Source: Phocaeicola salanitronis DSM 18170 (GTDB lineage: Bacteria; Bacteroidota; Bacteroidia; Bacteroidales; Bacteroidaceae). Taken from it: a stretch of DNA of 64,000 nucleotides. The position numbers and the translations under genes are program-made. Location of the stretch: assembly GCF_000190575.1 (NCBI RefSeq), contig NC_015164.1, positions 1,736,001 to 1,800,000 of the forward strand, given 5' to 3'. Shown in pieces: positions 53,898 to 63,881 of the stretch. The notes below the pieces were generated by a model. That model ran no database searches. It saw only the letters and a list, made by a program, of their open reading frames with translations, and had not been told where the DNA came from. The number at the start of each line of letters is the position of its first letter. Position 1 is the stretch's first letter.

Positions 53898-55814
53898 ATG
53901 GGAAAGATTATTGGTATTGACTTAGGAACTACAAACTCATGTGTAGCAGTATTCGAAGGTAACGAACCGGTTGTGATTGCCAACAGCGAAGGCAAACGCA
54001 CCACTCCTTCAGTCGTAGCATTCGTAGACGGCGGCGAACGTAAAGTGGGCGACCCCGCTAAGCGTCAGGCTATCACGAACCCGAAACGTACAGTATATTC
54101 TATCAAACGTTTCATGGGTGAAACATACGACCAAGTTCAGAAAGAAATCTCTCGTGTCCCTTATCAAGTAGCAAGAGGAGAAAACAATACACCGCGTGTA
54201 GACATCGACGGACGTCTGTACACTCCGCAGGAAATTTCAGCCATGATTCTTCAGAAGATGAAGAAAACCGCTGAAGATTATCTGGGCCAGGAAGTAACCG
54301 AAGCCGTTATTACCGTTCCGGCATACTTCTCAGACTCACAGCGTCAGGCTACGAAAGAAGCCGGACAGATTGCAGGACTGGACGTGAAACGTATTGTCAA
54401 CGAACCGACCGCAGCCGCTTTGGCATACGGTGTCGACAAAGCCAACAAGGACATGAAAGTAGCTGTGTTCGACCTCGGTGGCGGTACATTCGATATTTCA
54501 ATATTGGAATTCGGTGGCGGCGTATTCGAAGTATTGGCAACCAATGGTGATACACACCTGGGTGGTGACGACTTCGACCAAGCTATCATCAACTGGCTGG
54601 TTCAAGAGTTCAAGAACGATGAAGGTGCCGACCTGACTACTGACCCGATGGCTATGCAACGTCTGAAAGAGGCAGCTGAAAAAGCAAAGATTGAATTGTC
54701 TTCTTCTTCATCTACCGAAATCAACTTGCCGTACATCATGCCGGTAGCCGGTGTGCCCAAGCACTTGGTTAAGACACTGACTCGTGCTAAATTCGAACAA
54801 TTGACCCACGATTTAATCCAGGCTTGTCTGGAACCGTGCAAGAAAGCCATGAGCGATGCAGGCTTGAGCAACTCGGATATCGACGAAGTCATCCTTGTAG
54901 GTGGTTCTTCACGTATCCCGGCAGTTCAGCAACTGGTTCAAGACTTCTTCGGTAAAGTTCCTTCAAAAGGTGTAAACCCGGATGAAGTAGTAGCCGTAGG
55001 TGCAGCTATTCAGGGTGCCGTATTGAACAAAGAAGCTGGTGTAGGCAACATCGTATTGCTGGATGTCACTCCGTTGACCTTGGGTATCGAAACCATGGGT
55101 GGTGTCATGACCAAACTGATTGACGCCAACACGACTATCCCGTGCAAGAAGAGCGAAGTATTCTCTACGGCAGCCGATAACCAGACCGAAGTGACCATCC
55201 ACGTATTGCAAGGCGAACGTCCGATGGCAGCACAGAACAAGTCAATCGGTCAGTTCAACTTGACAGGTATCGCTCCGGCTCGCCGTGGTGTTCCCCAGAT
55301 TGAGGTTACATTCGATATCGATGCCAACGGTATTCTGAAAGTATCTGCCAAAGATAAGGCTACCGGCAAGGAACAGGCTATCCGTATCGAAGCTTCCTCT
55401 GGCTTGAGCAAAGAAGAAATCGAACGTATGAAAGCCGAAGCATCTGCCAATGCAGAAGCCGATAAGAAGGAACGTGAAAAAGTAGATAAGCTGAATCAGG
55501 CAGACAGCTTGATTTTCACCACCGAAAATCAGTTGAAAGACCTTGGCGACAAGATTCCTGCCGACAAGAAAGCTCCTATCGAAGCCGCTCTTCAGAAATT
55601 GAAAGATGCCCACAAGGCTCAGGATTTGGCAGGTATCGATGCCGCAAGCGCAGAACTGCAGGCTGCCTTCCAAGCCGCAAGCGCAGAAATGTATGCCCAG
55701 ACCGGTGCTCAAGGAGGTGCACAAGCAGGTCCTAACGCTGGTCAGGCAAACAACAGCCAAAGCACAAACAACAAAGACAATGTGCAGGATGCGGATTTTG
55801 AGGAAGTGAAGTAA
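53898..55814 (+). CDS. dnaK: Chaperone DnaK (Hsp70)
   Basis: 638 residues. ATP-driven chaperone for protein folding and heat-shock control. The nucleotide-binding domain starts [20 protein letters not shown], with the second phosphate loop [18 protein letters not shown] and the adenosine motif [18 protein letters not shown]. The substrate-binding domain (about 390-505) and helical lid follow, ending in a Gly/Ala/Gln-rich tail and the conserved acidic end (DADFEEVK). Codon use is skewed to preferred codons, as expected of a highly expressed gene. No grpE or dnaJ lies beside it. It is expressed from a sigma-54-type promoter and ends in an intrinsic terminator. Confidence 0.99.
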   Translation: MGKIIGIDLGTTNSCVAVFEGNEPVVIANSEGKRTTPSVVAFVDGGERKVGDPAKRQAITNPKRTVYSIKRFMGETYDQVQKEISRVPYQVARGENNTPRVDIDGRLYTPQEISAMILQKMKKTAEDYLGQEVTEAVITVPAYFSDSQRQATKEAGQIAGLDVKRIVNEPTAAALAYGVDKANKDMKVAVFDLGGGTFDISILEFGGGVFEVLATNGDTHLGGDDFDQAIINWLVQEFKNDEGADLTTDPMAMQRLKEAAEKAKIELSSSSSTEINLPYIMPVAGVPKHLVKTLTRAKFEQLTHDLIQACLEPCKKAMSDAGLSNSDIDEVILVGGSSRIPAVQQLVQDFFGKVPSKGVNPDEVVAVGAAIQGAVLNKEAGVGNIVLLDVTPLTLGIETMGGVMTKLIDANTTIPCKKSEVFSTAADNQTEVTIHVLQGERPMAAQNKSIGQFNLTGIAPARRGVPQIEVTFDIDANGILKVSAKDKATGKEQAIRIEASSGLSKEEIERMKAEASANAEADKKEREKVDKLNQADSLIFTTENQLKDLGDKIPADKKAPIEAALQKLKDAHKAQDLAGIDAASAELQAAFQAASAEMYAQTGAQGGAQAGPNAGQANNSQSTNNKDNVQDADFEEVK

Positions 55815-55845
55815 GTATCAGTAAACAACGATAACTAATAATAGA

Positions 55846-55884
55846 AAATAGGGTGTAGCTCAATGAGTTATGCCCTATTTTATT
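55846..55884 (+). terminator. Intrinsic terminator of dnaK
   Basis: AAATAGGG (55846-55853) pairs with CCCTATTT (55873-55880), with a further eight inner pairs (TGTAGCTC and GAGTTATG, wobbles) and a three-base loop, followed by TATTTT. Confidence 0.8.
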
Positions 55885-55995
55885 TTGTCAACGTACCCAT
55901 TTCCATAATTACGCCCCGACTTTAGAACAGTATCCCTAAAGGCAAAACTGCTACAGCGCGTAGCAGTAATTGGATATATCTCACAGAATTATTAT

Positions 55996-56029
55996 TTGTG
56001 CATTAGGCAGGTAAGACATAATGCCACAA
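55996..56029. terminator. Stem-loop between the dnaK and Vsr genes
   Basis: TTGTGCATTA (55996-56005) pairs with TAATGCCACAA (56019-56029) with one bulged base. It lies just beyond the Vsr stop codon and may end the defence cassette transcript, although no T-run is obvious. The rest of 55885-56043 holds nothing recognised. Confidence 0.35.
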
Positions 56030-56043
56030 TCAGTGGAAAAGAA

Positions 56044-56571
56044 TTACACATGTTTTGCATTTTCAATTTTCTCATACGGAAGTCTTGATTCTGCCGCCAT
56101 AAGACCATCATCAGATTCAGGCATCCCGTATGCTTTGACTTTTCGATCCTCAAGGAAAATATGGTTTAAAGTATAAGCCAATGACTCCAATGTCTGCATC
56201 CGGATTTCAGGTTTCAGCTGACATTCCCATACAGTGATGCAATGCCAACCCATAGCTGCGAGTTGGCATTGTTCCTTTTTATCACGTTCCTGATTCCGTT
56301 CAATTTTCTTTTGCCAAAAGTCAATGTTAGTCTTAGGCAGGCGAAAGTATTTGCAATTCTCATGACCATGCCAAAAACAGCCGTTCACAAAGATGACCGT
56401 GCGGTATTTACGCAGCACCAAATCTGGGTGACCGGGCAGACGTGGATGGTTGAGCCGATAGCGGAAGCCTCGGCTGAAAAGGAATTTCCGCACCAATATT
56501 TCTGGCTTGGTATCCTTTCCGTGTATGGCGGTCATGCAGCGATGGCGTTGTTCGTTGGTCAATGTATCCAT
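56044..56571 (-). CDS. vsr: Very short patch repair endonuclease (Vsr)
   Basis: 175 residues. Start MDTLTNEQRHRCMTAIHGKD and the catalytic region FRYRLNHPRLPGHPDLVLRK, YRTVIFVNGCFWHGHENCKY match Vsr, including the conserved Asp, the zinc-binding Cys/His set and FWHGH. Vsr nicks DNA at T:G mismatches left by deamination of 5-methylcytosine. The last about 35 residues extend beyond the typical E. coli form and look disordered. It is the last gene of the cassette, 82 bp after the unknown 611-residue protein, and repairs the mutational cost of the cytosine methyltransferase encoded upstream. Confidence 0.95.
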   Translation of the reverse strand: MDTLTNEQRHRCMTAIHGKDTKPEILVRKFLFSRGFRYRLNHPRLPGHPDLVLRKYRTVIFVNGCFWHGHENCKYFRLPKTNIDFWQKKIERNQERDKKEQCQLAAMGWHCITVWECQLKPEIRMQTLESLAYTLNHIFLEDRKVKAYGMPESDDGLMAAESRLPYEKIENAKHV

Positions 56572-56653
56572 TCCTAATAGTATTCGTTAATTTCATCCTA
56601 ATTTAAAACCCATTGGATGACTGCAGTAAATCAATAAAGTTCTTGATGATTCA

Positions 56654-58489
56654 CTATTCTTTACAGAAAATACGACAATTAATATCCGCATCTTTGCAGG
56701 TAGAGATGAATCCACTCAATAACCAAGCAAGCTGCACTACATAATTTTTCTGTTTAAAAGGTTGTCCGTTTTTTATTTTATCAAAAGCATTAGTTAAAGC
56801 AGACTTAGATAGATAGTTTACGGCAAGACAGATTTCCTGTACTTTATTAGGATTATATCTTAATTTTTTATACAACCTTTCATAATCTATTGATACTCCT
56901 ATTCTGCATTTATTTATATTGGTCTTATTCCATTTTCCATCCATCCTTTCCATTTTCTTTTCGATGGCTTTGTCATCAGGATTCATATTACCAATGTTTT
57001 TTATAGCTTGACCTATGACCTCCTGAAACTTGGATGCGGAAAGAGTTGCGCTTCCATCATTACATTTTGAGTGAATATAAGATATTGAATTTTCTTTGAT
57101 GGCTATATGGTCAGCCCACTCATTACCCAAATCGTCGCAAAATAAGAAATCGGCATCTTTAAATATGTTTTTTTCTACAACGCTAAACATTGAGTCAATT
57201 TTAAAATCCGTACTTGTCGCGTCATATCCATCACCTTTTTCACTTGTAACATTTGCAATCTCACGCACTGGATATAATATAGAGAGAATAGCTTCAAAAT
57301 CTTTTTGTATACCTACATTCATATAAAGCCTCTTGCCCATGTATATATATGAATAATCCGAGAAGCCAATAGAAAAACATCCCAAGTTGTTAATTAAATC
57401 AATAATTTTCACGTATCTCCCATCGTCTTCACAATAATACAAAGAATCAAATAAATTACCACATGCCACAATCTTCAAGCCTGATTTCATCTTTTTTACA
57501 CCAATATTACGTTTGCCCTTTTTTCTATAAATATCTATTTCTTTTTCATCCAAAGAAAGACACTTAACTCCTGTCTTTATATATTGTTCAAAGATATCTG
57601 TTTTTACTACATATTCTTCTTTTCCTTCTTTTTCTTTTTTCAAAAAAATATCTGTACATTGAAGACTTTGAATATAAGAATGAATTTTGAATATACCAAT
57701 TAGTAGTGATACCGGTTCTAAATTGTCTTTCTGTTTTTTCCATGATTGTGGTTTAGCAAAACGTGAAAAAAATGATTCTTGTGGAATATATACATCAATT
57801 TTTGCAATCAAAATATTCATCCATTCCAATAATTTTTTAAAATTTTTCTTAGATCCAAATTTGGCTAATCTTGAAGTGTTTATGTTTACAGAACACAAAC
57901 CATCGGCATTGGAAAATCGTGCTGTATTGACAACTGTATGGTTAGAACCAAACATTGGCATTGTATTTTCCAAACTATTGGCTTCATATGATTTATTGCG
58001 CATGGCATTTTCGTTCATATTCATATTACTTAATTTCATTTGCTGAAAAACAGTATCATTGTCTATCAGCACTCCTGCCAATGTATCTGCTGGTATTGGA
58101 GTTAGGCTATTTATGAAAGAACTAATGTGAGAAATGTTTTTCTTTATAATAACAACATAATCTTTTATTTCCACAATAAGCAAATATGCCAACTTATTTT
58201 CTGCCAATATTGGTGGGAATTCTTCTTTTTCAAAATCTAAGAAAGAGGGATAAGTTGTGAATTTGAAAACAAGCAAAGAATAATAAACTTCTTGTGTATC
58301 TGGTATATTTACACACTCTTTCTCACGATAAATTTTAGTCAGTAGTTTGTATTCAATTTCATTAAGTACAGAATCAAATATTTCATGTATTTTATTATTC
58401 CCTATCTCTATTTCATTTTTCTTAAAAAAATAAGCACCTTCATTTAGTGTTAAATGATCGCGCAGATGTAATTTATCAATATTCTTCAT
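56654..58489 (-). CDS. Unrecognised 611-residue protein of the defence cassette
   Basis: 611 residues from the ATG at 58489 (MKNIDKLHLRDH); a TTG start at 58498 would add three residues. The region is clearly AT-rich and Lys/Ile/Asn-rich. I do not recognise the family. It has no signal peptide and no membrane segment. Residues about 465-530 hold the most structured motif: DADFLFCDDLGNEWADHIAI, then ISYIHSKCNDGSATLSASKF and QEVIGQAIKNIGNM. The acidic residues in a strand-turn setting followed by HSK resemble a degenerate PD-(D/E)xK nuclease core, but this is only a guess. It lies 98 bp downstream of the DUF2357 gene and 82 bp before vsr, so it belongs to the same transcription unit. Confidence 0.7.
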   Translation of the reverse strand: MKNIDKLHLRDHLTLNEGAYFFKKNEIEIGNNKIHEIFDSVLNEIEYKLLTKIYREKECVNIPDTQEVYYSLLVFKFTTYPSFLDFEKEEFPPILAENKLAYLLIVEIKDYVVIIKKNISHISSFINSLTPIPADTLAGVLIDNDTVFQQMKLSNMNMNENAMRNKSYEANSLENTMPMFGSNHTVVNTARFSNADGLCSVNINTSRLAKFGSKKNFKKLLEWMNILIAKIDVYIPQESFFSRFAKPQSWKKQKDNLEPVSLLIGIFKIHSYIQSLQCTDIFLKKEKEGKEEYVVKTDIFEQYIKTGVKCLSLDEKEIDIYRKKGKRNIGVKKMKSGLKIVACGNLFDSLYYCEDDGRYVKIIDLINNLGCFSIGFSDYSYIYMGKRLYMNVGIQKDFEAILSILYPVREIANVTSEKGDGYDATSTDFKIDSMFSVVEKNIFKDADFLFCDDLGNEWADHIAIKENSISYIHSKCNDGSATLSASKFQEVIGQAIKNIGNMNPDDKAIEKKMERMDGKWNKTNINKCRIGVSIDYERLYKKLRYNPNKVQEICLAVNYLSKSALTNAFDKIKNGQPFKQKNYVVQLAWLLSGFISTCKDADINCRIFCKE

Positions 58490-58587
58490 TTTAGCCAAAG
58501 GTAAAATAATCTGTTAATACATGCTTCCTGAAAATAAAAGTTATTTAATGCAATTATGGCATCACTATAGTATAAAGAATCTGCATC

Positions 58588-60786
58588 TTATATTTCATCA
58601 ATTATTACACATTCCTCAATTTTATCAAACGTGGTGTCTACAAAAGTATGATTAACCATTTTATGAGTGTCTATCTGACGATAACCCTCAAAGAGTTTAC
58701 GGCTGAACCGCAATTCAAATGCCAAACGCAAATCATCTGCTGTTCCTTCGCTTTCTACTTGTTTTGCCTCTTTAGCTGTGATAGTTCTCACCCGTACAAT
58801 TTCATATACATCACGAATGCCCTGCCCTTTTATGTATGGCATAAAATAGTGTAAGTCTTGCAAGGCTATTGTAGTCGGGAAATGACTGCCGGTGTAATAT
58901 AGCGTAGCAGTTCCGTCAAGGAAATTTTGAAAATATCCTTTACGACTACTGTTCGTAACCAAGCCAATCAAGATACGGTTACCCACTTCTACGAACGTAC
59001 CTTTCTGCGGTATCACTCTGTCAATAATTTCAGTAGACTTCTTGTTTATAAGTTCACCGATGAAGTGTTCCAGAAGATTTCTGTTCTTTTGATCTTTTGG
59101 ACGTAATGGAAACGCACCGATATTCACTTCTTTTATTGTCTCATAAAACTTTGACTTCTGCACTTCTAGCGGTTCGCCATCGCCCGGAAAAAGGATATAC
59201 CCACCAATAACCTCTTTCTTTAAAGGAGCTTTGTCGTATTCCTTGTAATAAATAGCATCACGATAGCGGTGCATCTGGTTAAGGGTATCATCAGGTGGTA
59301 CATCTACATTGCCTTCTTTACCTTCAATGCGATATTTGGCATCAAACAGGTATGTGAATTTCATTTTATTATGAAGATCATTTTTGGTCAACTGCAAAAC
59401 AATATCCGGTTTCTGCGGTACCGTCGGAACCACAAGATTGCTCATTCCGATAGAACCGTTTTCACGCTCTGTACTTTTCGGATTATACACCAATTCTGCC
59501 AGTTCCACATCGTCTTTCTTGAACAGGATGCGTGAGTGCTCACCCTTGCCCAGTTCCCATGTAAACAGGCCGTTCATCTCCATGCGGTTGCGATGGTCTA
59601 TGTCTTCATCGTCTATATGCAGTTGCTCTTTCACGATGTGGCTTACTTCAATGAAACACCATATTTCATAAAGTGTTGCTATATCTTTGGTTTGTAAACG
59701 ATATATGCCATCATTTAGAGAATAAGAACGTTGTAGCAAACTCCATGTGCGATATACCTGACTATATCCAGTAGCCTTTTGCAAAACCAAACTTTCTTGA
59801 CTCAGACCTTTATAATTTCCCACGGTACGGAAAAAGGGATTCTGTTGTAAATGTCTCAACGTTGCCAATGTAACTTGCATATCCTCTTTCATTACATCAG
59901 ACGCATTCTTTATCACTTCTATACGCTTTTTCAAGGTCTCATATTTCTTTGTAATTTGGCTAAGTGCAAATTTCAAAAATCTATTTTCCTGTGTATCATT
60001 TGTCCGTGCACATTCTTCTACACGATATAAATGTGAGCTGTCAGATCTATGTTCTGCAAGTTCGTTTTCTACGCAAGATGGGATAAACGTCAATCTGTCC
60101 GCACGTTTATATGATGCCTTTTCATGCAAACGGTGTCTTGGACGGTCAATGATATTTTTGCATGCCTGGATAAATTTCTTTTGTTCGTTGGCAAAGACAC
60201 TCCACCAAATTATTTCCGGAGTTTCACCACTTATATCTGGGGAAAAGCCATGAAAGGTTCTTCTCATATAATCCAGCGAAAGCATTCTGTACTCCTGCTC
60301 AATATCCTCTATAATAGTTTTCCAGTGCTCGTGATAATTAAGCTTTGTACTCAACACTTCAAAGGAGAAGGCAAAATTACGGACTTCTGTTCCTACTTGA
60401 TATATGATTTGTATTTCACTGCGTCCAACCTCATTGCCATAATTCAAGAAACCGGCTAATATTTGTCTTCGAAAAGTGAATTTATCATTTTCATTTTGAA
60501 GAATGGAGCCAAATTGTGCTTTCTTCACATAGTCCTTGAACTCAATCCAAATAGGATAATCTGTATTATCAAAAAAAACAGCAGGAGCCTGTTGGCTATT
60601 TTCAATCGTAATCTGTTCTCCAATATGGTTGCTTAAAATAACAGACATTACTCCTTCCGACCAAGAATAAGTGGAGTATAAGTTTTCTTCTCCCACATTA
60701 TTCTTTGCCTTATTCCAAATGTTATCGAATTTTGTACATTCGACAATCATTTCAAAATCCTGATGTTTTATTGTAAGCAGTTCCAT
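58588..60786 (-). CDS. DUF2357 / McrC-like PD-(D/E)xK nuclease subunit
   Basis: 732 residues. The N-terminal two-thirds resemble the DUF2357 protein group, and the last third carries a PD-(D/E)xK nuclease core: VPTVPQKPDIVLQL (Asp, near residue 460), then about 15 residues later FTYLFDAKYRIEGK (DAK), followed by NQMHRYRDAIYY. Such proteins are the McrC-like partners of McrB AAA+ proteins and cleave DNA when loaded by them, as in LlaJI-type systems. The gene starts 25 bp after the McrB-like gene, and both lie in the cassette with a cytosine methyltransferase. Most likely the DNA-cleaving subunit of a restriction complex. Target unknown. Confidence 0.85.
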   Translation of the reverse strand: MELLTIKHQDFEMIVECTKFDNIWNKAKNNVGEENLYSTYSWSEGVMSVILSNHIGEQITIENSQQAPAVFFDNTDYPIWIEFKDYVKKAQFGSILQNENDKFTFRRQILAGFLNYGNEVGRSEIQIIYQVGTEVRNFAFSFEVLSTKLNYHEHWKTIIEDIEQEYRMLSLDYMRRTFHGFSPDISGETPEIIWWSVFANEQKKFIQACKNIIDRPRHRLHEKASYKRADRLTFIPSCVENELAEHRSDSSHLYRVEECARTNDTQENRFLKFALSQITKKYETLKKRIEVIKNASDVMKEDMQVTLATLRHLQQNPFFRTVGNYKGLSQESLVLQKATGYSQVYRTWSLLQRSYSLNDGIYRLQTKDIATLYEIWCFIEVSHIVKEQLHIDDEDIDHRNRMEMNGLFTWELGKGEHSRILFKKDDVELAELVYNPKSTERENGSIGMSNLVVPTVPQKPDIVLQLTKNDLHNKMKFTYLFDAKYRIEGKEGNVDVPPDDTLNQMHRYRDAIYYKEYDKAPLKKEVIGGYILFPGDGEPLEVQKSKFYETIKEVNIGAFPLRPKDQKNRNLLEHFIGELINKKSTEIIDRVIPQKGTFVEVGNRILIGLVTNSSRKGYFQNFLDGTATLYYTGSHFPTTIALQDLHYFMPYIKGQGIRDVYEIVRVRTITAKEAKQVESEGTADDLRLAFELRFSRKLFEGYRQIDTHKMVNHTFVDTTFDKIEECVIIDEI

Positions 60787-60811
60787 CTTCTCTTACATAT
60801 CTTTTCCTGTT

Positions 60812-62662
60812 TTAGCTCCAGAAACTTGTATAACCAGATAATGTTAATCGTTCTTTCATTTCTTTCAGTTTGGCTACAGAAATAGATTCTATTTTCTTTT
60901 CTTCTCCGGTCAATATCAATAATTGCGCTTCGATAGTAGCAATCAAGCTCTCAAGAAGTGAATGTTTGATTTTTGTATCATCACCTTCAATACGAGACAA
61001 AATTTTCATGCTTGTTATTTCATCCAATGCTATTGCTATGACCTCATCCTCGCTAAACTCATTTCCTTTTTCATCCAAGTTGTAGGGTAAATTGTTTACC
61101 ACATAAAGCAAGAACTCGTTTCGTGTACGATAGGCTATCTTGAATGGTGTGCCATTAAGTACATCATTTACAGCCTGCAAATAGCTTAATACCTTATTGC
61201 AAACTTCCTCATTATCTGCATATACATCCACACCTTCTACAGCTGTACCAATAAGCATGTCACTATTTAATTTGCCAATATGCTCATATTTGCTGTCCAG
61301 TCCAGCATACAAATCCACTTCATTCATTTCTATAGTCATGGCACGGTCAAGAACCTTTCTGGAGAAAGAGAAGGTGGTTTCATCCATGTTTACCGTACCC
61401 ATTACAATTAGATTTTGTGGAATAGTTATGCCTTCTTCCAAAAATCGGTTTCTTAACGTTTCATTGCCTCCTGTTAGTTCGGCAGTCAACACCCGATACC
61501 AATCTTCCGTACTTTTCTTTAGGATAGGATCAGTTGTAATCGTTCCGTCTTCATTACTTTTGCGAGATTCTATTACGCTAAGAAATTCCGCAAAATATTG
61601 TTCTACTGGAGCAAGATTCATTTCATCCAGACAAAGGAAATAAGGTATATCCAAATTTTCCCATGCCTGCGTAATGAATCTTAAGAAATCGCCAATCACA
61701 TATACAGGAGTTCCACTAACACGGCTTACATATCCAATTAGTTCGGTAGAATCGTGCCAATTAGGTTTAACTTGAATTATCTCAAAATTCTTAGGTTTTT
61801 GGGCTTTGTATTCGATGGAATCTTCGTCCCAACATGCACGGGCAAGTTCACGTACGATGCGGCTCTTTCCTGTACCGGATATACCGGCAAGCAAAAGAAA
61901 GGGCTTGGTCTTAATTGCGGTAATGATGTCTATATACTTGTAATATTGAGAATTCGTACCATTATTATCCTCTTTATCAAACATTTTGTAAATTTCTTTT
62001 GGAGAAATCATTGCTTCTTCTCGTGACATCTTTAAATTTCCATACGTTATTATATATTCAGTAAAGTCGGAATCTGTTGAGAATAGTTCGTTCAATAATT
62101 CAGTAGAATAGTATTTTGCCAAATATCTCTTGATTTCAGGAAGTCCAATTTCCGAAACACTAAAATTGTATTTCCTACATAGCCATATGGCAAGAGCTAT
62201 TCTACAATCTTTGTCTTTTAGATATTTCTTAATGTTTTTATACAAGATTCTGTTTATAGACAAAACTCCATTTTGAACATTAAATAATGCAGCATCTTTT
62301 GTCCTACGAGGAAAATCATGTATAACTACCGGATTTGCGATAGACTCCTTTACAACATTTACAGAGAAAAAATTGCTTCCAACTTTATAATCTTTTTCGT
62401 CTTTTATATCTGTAAAAAAATTCGATGTATAACAAGAACCATCTATACTTACAATGTCTCCTACATATTTTATAAATAACTCTCTATCCTCTTTTTCTTT
62501 TGTATCGCAATTTTTGTTGTTTTTCAAAACAAAACGATCTAATGCGAATAAGTACCTGATAGCACTTATAAATTGAGTAGCACCTTGACTAAAAGGACTA
62601 CTTGTATTGTGGGACAACACTTTATATGCAGTCAATAGGGATTTTTTATCAATGTAAGCCAT
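60812..62662 (-). CDS. McrB-like AAA+ ATPase/GTPase of a restriction system
   Basis: 616 residues. The N-terminal about 240 residues are unrecognised and probably provide DNA binding or specificity. A McrB-type AAA+ domain follows (about 250-500): Walker A LLAGISGTGKSRIVRELARA, Walker B PYFLCLDEMNLAPVEQYFAE, and the McrB-type sensor region MGTVNMDETTFSFSRKVLDR, then AMTIEMNEVD. It would form a hexameric motor that recruits the DUF2357 nuclease. Nucleotide preference (GTP or ATP) cannot be told. It starts 5 bp after the methyltransferase stop. Confidence 0.88.
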   Translation of the reverse strand: MAYIDKKSLLTAYKVLSHNTSSPFSQGATQFISAIRYLFALDRFVLKNNKNCDTKEKEDRELFIKYVGDIVSIDGSCYTSNFFTDIKDEKDYKVGSNFFSVNVVKESIANPVVIHDFPRRTKDAALFNVQNGVLSINRILYKNIKKYLKDKDCRIALAIWLCRKYNFSVSEIGLPEIKRYLAKYYSTELLNELFSTDSDFTEYIITYGNLKMSREEAMISPKEIYKMFDKEDNNGTNSQYYKYIDIITAIKTKPFLLLAGISGTGKSRIVRELARACWDEDSIEYKAQKPKNFEIIQVKPNWHDSTELIGYVSRVSGTPVYVIGDFLRFITQAWENLDIPYFLCLDEMNLAPVEQYFAEFLSVIESRKSNEDGTITTDPILKKSTEDWYRVLTAELTGGNETLRNRFLEEGITIPQNLIVMGTVNMDETTFSFSRKVLDRAMTIEMNEVDLYAGLDSKYEHIGKLNSDMLIGTAVEGVDVYADNEEVCNKVLSYLQAVNDVLNGTPFKIAYRTRNEFLLYVVNNLPYNLDEKGNEFSEDEVIAIALDEITSMKILSRIEGDDTKIKHSLLESLIATIEAQLLILTGEEKKIESISVAKLKEMKERLTLSGYTSFWS

Positions 62663-62667
62663 ATCTA

Positions 62668-63867
62668 TTATTCATTAATTGGGAGGAATCTTAACAAAGC
62701 TGTTGCCATAACCCATCCAAGTATTGGAGGAACAGCATTGCCAATAACTTTATACCTAGCAGGCAAAGGTATTGTGCTGAACAGATAGTTATCTGGGAAG
62801 GACTGAATTCTTGCACACTCCCTAACAGAATACCTCCTGTTTTCAATGGGATGGGTAATTCCACATTTGTCAGGCTGCGCAGAAGCTGTAATTGTACCAC
62901 AAATTTCTCCAAAAGCAAATCGCCTGAAAAATTTTGGAGCATGATAACGCTTTGGGTTATCATAGATATTCCTAAATCGTGGAGTCAGCATTTCATATGG
63001 TATGTCTTTCCATGATTTTCCTTCCATACAAATTGCCGGCAAATTTGCGTGGGAATATCCATCATAAAAATATTGGAATCCTTCAATGCCATGAGCACAG
63101 CTTCCGATTAAATCTACGGTTTGTTGTGTTCCTGGACTAAACTCCCATACTTCATTATCAGGCAAATTTTCCACACCTTGCAATATCCGTCCCAGTACTA
63201 ATTCTTCAATGTTCCCATAATGCTCAGATGGTATATTGTTTTCACGAACAATTGTTTCCAATAAATTAAAATCGAAATGTCCAAGATTTAATTCTCTATC
63301 TATTCCTACCATTAGAACACGATAGCGTTTTTGTGGGACTCCGTAGTCAGAAGCACAAACTAATTTGTATGATACGTCATAACCTAAATCGCCCATAATT
63401 CTAACGATTTCTTCAGGAACACTATTACCATTCGCAACATGAGATGAAAGAATTCCTCTGACATTTTCAAATAAAAAAGCTTGAGGACGATGTCCTGCTT
63501 CAATCTTAGCAGCGATTATTCTATGACATTCTTCAAATAAAGTACCTCTTCCGTTTTCATCATCTACTCCTTGCCTTTTGCCTGCATTAGAAAATGGTTG
63601 ACATGGAAAACCTGCTAAGAGAATATCAAAATCTGGTATTTCATTGGCATCAATATCTCTAATGTCAGCTAAAAGACAATTAGCTCCATTATTTGTTAAT
63701 AATGGATTGGCATTATAACAAGATTGTGCGTCTTGATCAAAATCATTTGCAAACAAAATCTCGGTATTTAATCTGTCGTAAAATTGTCCTCTGAATGTAA
63801 ATCCTCCTGTAAATCCTAAATCAAGACCACCACATCCAGAAAATAGAGATGCTATTATTTTAGGCAT
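62668..63867 (-). CDS. DNA (cytosine-5-)-methyltransferase
   Basis: 399 residues from the ATG at 63867 (MPKIIASLFSGCGGLDLGFT); an upstream GTG at 63903 overlaps the regulator gene and is rejected. C5-MTase motifs are all present: motif I SLFSGCGGLDLGF, motif IV ILLAGFPCQPFSNAGKRQGV (catalytic Cys), motif VI AFLFENVRGI, motif VIII VPQKRYRVLMVGI, and motifs IX/X RECARIQSFPDNYLF, VIGNAVPPILG. The target-recognition region lies around residues 235-330; its specificity cannot be read. It methylates the host to protect it from the McrB/DUF2357 complex. It follows the XRE gene after 14 bp. Confidence 0.96.
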   Translation of the reverse strand: MPKIIASLFSGCGGLDLGFTGGFTFRGQFYDRLNTEILFANDFDQDAQSCYNANPLLTNNGANCLLADIRDIDANEIPDFDILLAGFPCQPFSNAGKRQGVDDENGRGTLFEECHRIIAAKIEAGHRPQAFLFENVRGILSSHVANGNSVPEEIVRIMGDLGYDVSYKLVCASDYGVPQKRYRVLMVGIDRELNLGHFDFNLLETIVRENNIPSEHYGNIEELVLGRILQGVENLPDNEVWEFSPGTQQTVDLIGSCAHGIEGFQYFYDGYSHANLPAICMEGKSWKDIPYEMLTPRFRNIYDNPKRYHAPKFFRRFAFGEICGTITASAQPDKCGITHPIENRRYSVRECARIQSFPDNYLFSTIPLPARYKVIGNAVPPILGWVMATALLRFLPINE

Positions 63868-63881
63868 TTGTATCTGTTCAA

